Source: DASRHT01 sp035650355
GTDB lineage: Bacteria > Chloroflexota > Ktedonobacteria > Ktedonobacterales > Ktedonobacteraceae
Length of the DNA: 64,000 nucleotides
Assembly: GCA_035650355.1 (NCBI GenBank)
Contig: DASRHT010000018.1
Span: forward strand, 62,001 to 126,000
Direction: 5' to 3'
The notes under the pieces were generated by a model. The model saw only the letters and a list, made by a program, of their open reading frames with translations, made no database searches and was not told the DNA's origin. Below, piece after piece: positions 61,966-64,000 of the stretch (its first letter is position 1; the number at the start of each line of letters is the position of its first letter). A program made the translations under genes and the position numbers.

Positions 61966-62429
61966 ATGATCGTAGCTCCAAGAACAATCCCCTCTCATCA
62001 AAAGGTGAGGTCAGTCCTCATTCACTGGTTCATACTGTGTTGTTTGAACAGTATCGGCTGCTCTTGATGAAACAAACTGTTCTCTTGCTCTTGAATCGCG
62101 TGATTGCTTTCGTAATCGTAGGATTTATCGTGATCTCCCCACGTTTATCATTCATTCAGGCATGTGCTGCGGTGTTTATCTCTGTTGTCGTAACAAATAT
62201 CTGGCTGTATGAACGGCGGGTAGGAAATAGCCAGACTCAAGCACTGGCGGACGATCTTGCTCGGCAGAGCGAAAAGGGAGAATTGGACTTCTATATTCGA
62301 TCAGAATACAACGTTGATCGGAAAACATCACCCCGAGCGCTGGCTGCTTATGAACCCCAGGTGTGGTTCCTCCTGACACTGGCTTTCGCAATTTTTCAAT
62401 ATGCGCTCGGGCCTCTATTGCTTCGTTAA
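61959..62429 (+). CDS. Small membrane protein paired with GTPase
   Basis: A 156-residue protein with a hydrophobic pair at about residues 37-83 and a third membrane segment at the very C-terminus (about 131-156). The loop between carries charged residues. It overlaps the GTPase gene by seven bases, so the two are probably one functional unit, the protein perhaps recruiting the GTPase to the membrane. I recognise no family. Confidence 0.72.
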   Translation: MVNDRSSKNNPLSSKGEVSPHSLVHTVLFEQYRLLLMKQTVLLLLNRVIAFVIVGFIVISPRLSFIQACAAVFISVVVTNIWLYERRVGNSQTQALADDLARQSEKGELDFYIRSEYNVDRKTSPRALAAYEPQVWFLLTLAFAIFQYALGPLLLR

Positions 62430-62440
62430 CATACTATCCC

Positions 62441-62568
62441 GCTTTTCGGGGGCCGTTCTGGAGAGGAAGGTGCTGGCTGTGGACGCAGTCCACAGCCAGC
62501 ACCTTCCTCTCCAGTGAGCGCCTTGGGCGCGAGTAGTCCGAGCGTGGGGTGGCTTTTGCAAAGCCCTG
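62441..62568 (-). repeat. Palindromic MITE-like repeat, copy D (left end degenerate)
   Basis: The centre is a perfect 27 bp stem, 62458-62484 with 62488-62514, around GCA. The right end CTTTTGCAAAGCCCT matches copies A and C with one change; the left end is degraded. The tip arms read CTGTGGAC/GTCCACAG where copies A and C have CGGTGGGC/GCCCACCG: paired changes that keep the stem. Confidence 0.75.
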
Positions 62569-62581
62569 TCTTGCGTTACGG

Positions 62582-62611
62582 TTGACATTGCGCGATGCCG
62601 CCGCATATACT
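62582..62611 (+). promoter_or_regulatory. Promoter upstream of the cobalamin riboswitch
   Basis: TTGACA at 62582-62587 and TATACT at 62606-62611, 18 bases apart. Transcription would begin about 62618, just before the riboswitch P1 stem. Confidence 0.75.
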
Positions 62612-62634
62612 ACCTCTGACAATATATTTATCTT

Positions 62635-62842
62635 CACCGGGTGGCCTGGAGCCGCAGAGGCTTGGGCAGAATAGGGAAGTCGGTGCGAATCCGACGCAGT
62701 CGCGCTACTGTAACTGGTGAGCATCTCATCCTCTCGCATCATGCGAGACGTTGTCACTGTCCTACGGGTGTATACCACCATTAAGGATGGGAAGGCTGGA
62801 TGGGCCGCGCTAGCAACCAGGAGTCAGGAGACCTGCCCGGTG
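62635..62842 (+). promoter_or_regulatory. Cobalamin riboswitch
   Basis: P1 forms between CACCGGG (62635-62641) and CCCGGTG (62836-62842). The conserved core is present: AGGGAAG, CGGTGCGAATCCG and GCTACTGTAA in the first half, and the B12 box AGTCAGGAGACCTGCC (62822-62837). It binds adenosylcobalamin or a related corrinoid and lowers expression when the vitamin is ample. The downstream gene is a BtuF-like binding protein, the expected target. Confidence 0.92.
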
Positions 62843-62950
62843 GGTATGCTCACGTTCCTTCGCGTAAAAGGAGCGAACCGAGACGCCGGTACTGCGTGTG
62901 GCAGCACACATTTTCCCGCAATCTGTCCGGCTCAATCTCCATTCGCGCGG

Positions 62951-62989
62951 GGTGACTGCGGCATCTATTATTATGATTTGGAGGTCACC
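62951..62989 (+). promoter_or_regulatory. Possible SD-sequestering helix of the riboswitch
   Basis: GGTGAC (62951-62956) can pair with GTCACC (62984-62989), which touches the ribosome site GGAGG and lies two bases before the ATG. This favours translational control. A competing GTGTG/CACAC hairpin with TTTT near 62897-62922 could give transcriptional control instead. Confidence 0.45.
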
Positions 62990-62991
62990 GC

Positions 62992-63969
62992 ATGCGTACT
63001 CAACCATCCCGTGTCTTTTTAGCGACGCTATTTTTCCTGTTGTTATTAGCAGCTTGCGGCCAACAAACCACCGCAACCCCATCTGCGTCCGCGACCCCCA
63101 CTGCCGCACCGGATTTCTATGGCACGCCAATCGCCTTCCCCTCCACGCCACCTCAGCGCATTGTCTCGCTCATCCCAAGCATCAGCGAGGAACTGGGTGC
63201 GCTGGGTCTGGCTAAGCGGGTAGTGGCAGTTGATTACTACACGAATTTTCCAGCGGACATGCTCTCACTGCCAAAAGTCTCAGATGCCAATGGCAAGTAT
63301 AATACGGAGCAGATCGTATCACTGAAGCCAGACCTTGTTCTGAGCTATGGCGGTGAGACCAAGCAGTATGATGGGCAACTGACAGGTCTGGGCCTGCACG
63401 TCGTAGACCTGCCAATCGCCAATTTTGCGCAATCGCTGCAACAGATATTGCTACTGGGTCGTCTCACCTTTACCCAGGATGCCGCTACTAAGCTGGTGAA
63501 TCAGCTTCAACAGCAGATTGATCAGATTAAAGCGGCGGTTGCAGGTACCACGGCTCCTAAAGTAATGATTGAGCTGGACTACAGCACTCCTGGCAAGCCG
63601 TTCGTCTTCGGCGGCGGCTCCTTTGGCGATGATCTCTTACAGGATGCTAACGCCATCAACATCTTCCACGACAATACCGGCGGCCAGGGCTATCCCCAGG
63701 TCACTGACGAGGCCGTGATCGCCGCCAATCCGCAATTTATCGTGCTGACAGAAGATCCCAAATTTGGCGGCGATGCGGCCTCCGTTGGTAAGCGTGCCAA
63801 CTGGGGAAATATTGAGGCCGTGAAAACGAACCATGTCTACAACGTCAATGGCGATCTGCTGTCGCGGCCCGGCCCTCGTCTCGTCGAAGGGCTGCGCTGC
63901 GTCGCGCAACTCGTCCATCCCGATAAATTTCCTGGTTCATTGCCTGCTTATTGTAGTGCGGCTGCATAA
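62992..63969 (+). CDS. btuF: BtuF-like corrinoid ABC transporter substrate-binding lipoprotein
   Basis: A 325-residue lipoprotein. The signal ends in the lipobox LLAAC (Cys22), followed by a Thr/Pro/Ala/Ser linker. The mature part is a two-lobe helical-backbone binding protein (PF01497 type: RIVSLIPSISEELGALG, SLKPDLVL, then the GKRANWGNIEAVKTNHVYNV region). Under a cobalamin riboswitch it should bind vitamin B12 or cobinamide; siderophore binders are close relatives. ATG 62992 follows TTGGAGG. The permease and ATPase genes, if any, lie beyond the window. Confidence 0.9.
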   Translation: MRTQPSRVFLATLFFLLLLAACGQQTTATPSASATPTAAPDFYGTPIAFPSTPPQRIVSLIPSISEELGALGLAKRVVAVDYYTNFPADMLSLPKVSDANGKYNTEQIVSLKPDLVLSYGGETKQYDGQLTGLGLHVVDLPIANFAQSLQQILLLGRLTFTQDAATKLVNQLQQQIDQIKAAVAGTTAPKVMIELDYSTPGKPFVFGGGSFGDDLLQDANAINIFHDNTGGQGYPQVTDEAVIAANPQFIVLTEDPKFGGDAASVGKRANWGNIEAVKTNHVYNVNGDLLSRPGPRLVEGLRCVAQLVHPDKFPGSLPAYCSAAA

Positions 63970-64000
63970 TCTGGCAGCGTGTGCCAGAGTTAGCGTACAA

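Noticed and set aside
1..64000. CRISPR array, prophage genes or transposase
   Set aside because: No regularly spaced direct repeats, phage structural genes or transposase motifs were seen; only short palindromic elements.

Overview
The window looks like chromosome from a large-genome, multicellular-type bacterium, and my best guess is Chloroflexota, class Ktedonobacteria. The reasons are a moderate GC content, MalT/LuxR-type and BTAD-type giant regulators, STAND (NB-ARC) proteins with TPR tails, TIR domains, many small GTPases and a class III/IV-type lanthipeptide locus. No rRNA, tRNA, CRISPR array or transposase gene was seen. The taxonomic call is inference, because no marker gene is present.

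Region 1 (1-14.3 kb) is a lanthipeptide biosynthetic locus. A divergent BTAD-type regulator (running off the left edge) faces a 57-residue precursor peptide. Then comes a tightly overlapping operon: lyase-kinase-cyclase synthetase, GNAT acetyltransferase, TPR protein, flavin-dependent halogenase-like enzyme, S9 prolyl-oligopeptidase-like protease and an MFS exporter, closed by a hairpin. The precursor has one proline just before its Cys/Thr/Ser/Trp-rich end and one tryptophan. This fits leader removal by the protease and possible halogenation.

Region 2 (14.4-31.5 kb) is mixed: a 1375-residue beta-rich orphan, a nitrilase-fold hydrolase, a secreted Ig-like protein, an M20 peptidase, a SpoU/TrmH RNA methyltransferase, an AlkZ-like winged-helix protein, a LuxR/MalT regulator, a cysteine-dioxygenase-like cupin and an MFS permease. 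Region 3 (31.7-38.2 kb) is a rhamnose catabolic operon (isomerase, aldolase-dehydrogenase fusion, kinase). A divergent LacI-family repressor, two near-perfect operators and a strong promoter control it. A stub of a sugar ABC ATPase gene marks a lost transporter.

Region 4 (38.3-58.8 kb) is the most unusual part. A TPR-STAND protein, an XRE regulator, a NUDIX protein and a double-TIR STAND protein (truncated before its TPR tail) sit upstream of four consecutive dynamin-like GTPases. These are followed by a zinc-ribbon GTPase, a membrane-anchored protein resembling GTPase-associated protein 1 (GAP1) and a DUF4230-like anchored protein. A ~60 bp element with TTGACA/TGTCAA repeats is present three times: upstream of the XRE gene (inverted), of the TIR gene and of the first dynamin gene. 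This suggests one regulon. I read the locus as a candidate NTP-dependent conflict or membrane-remodelling immune system; the function is inference.

Region 5 (58.8-64 kb) holds a methyltransferase, a GT9-like glycosyltransferase, a further GTPase with a small membrane protein, and a cobalamin riboswitch driving a BtuF-like lipoprotein. Four palindromic, MITE-like repeats (near 23.5, 29.2, 41.4 and 62.5 kb) are scattered through the window. Their hairpin tips differ between copies but stay paired.
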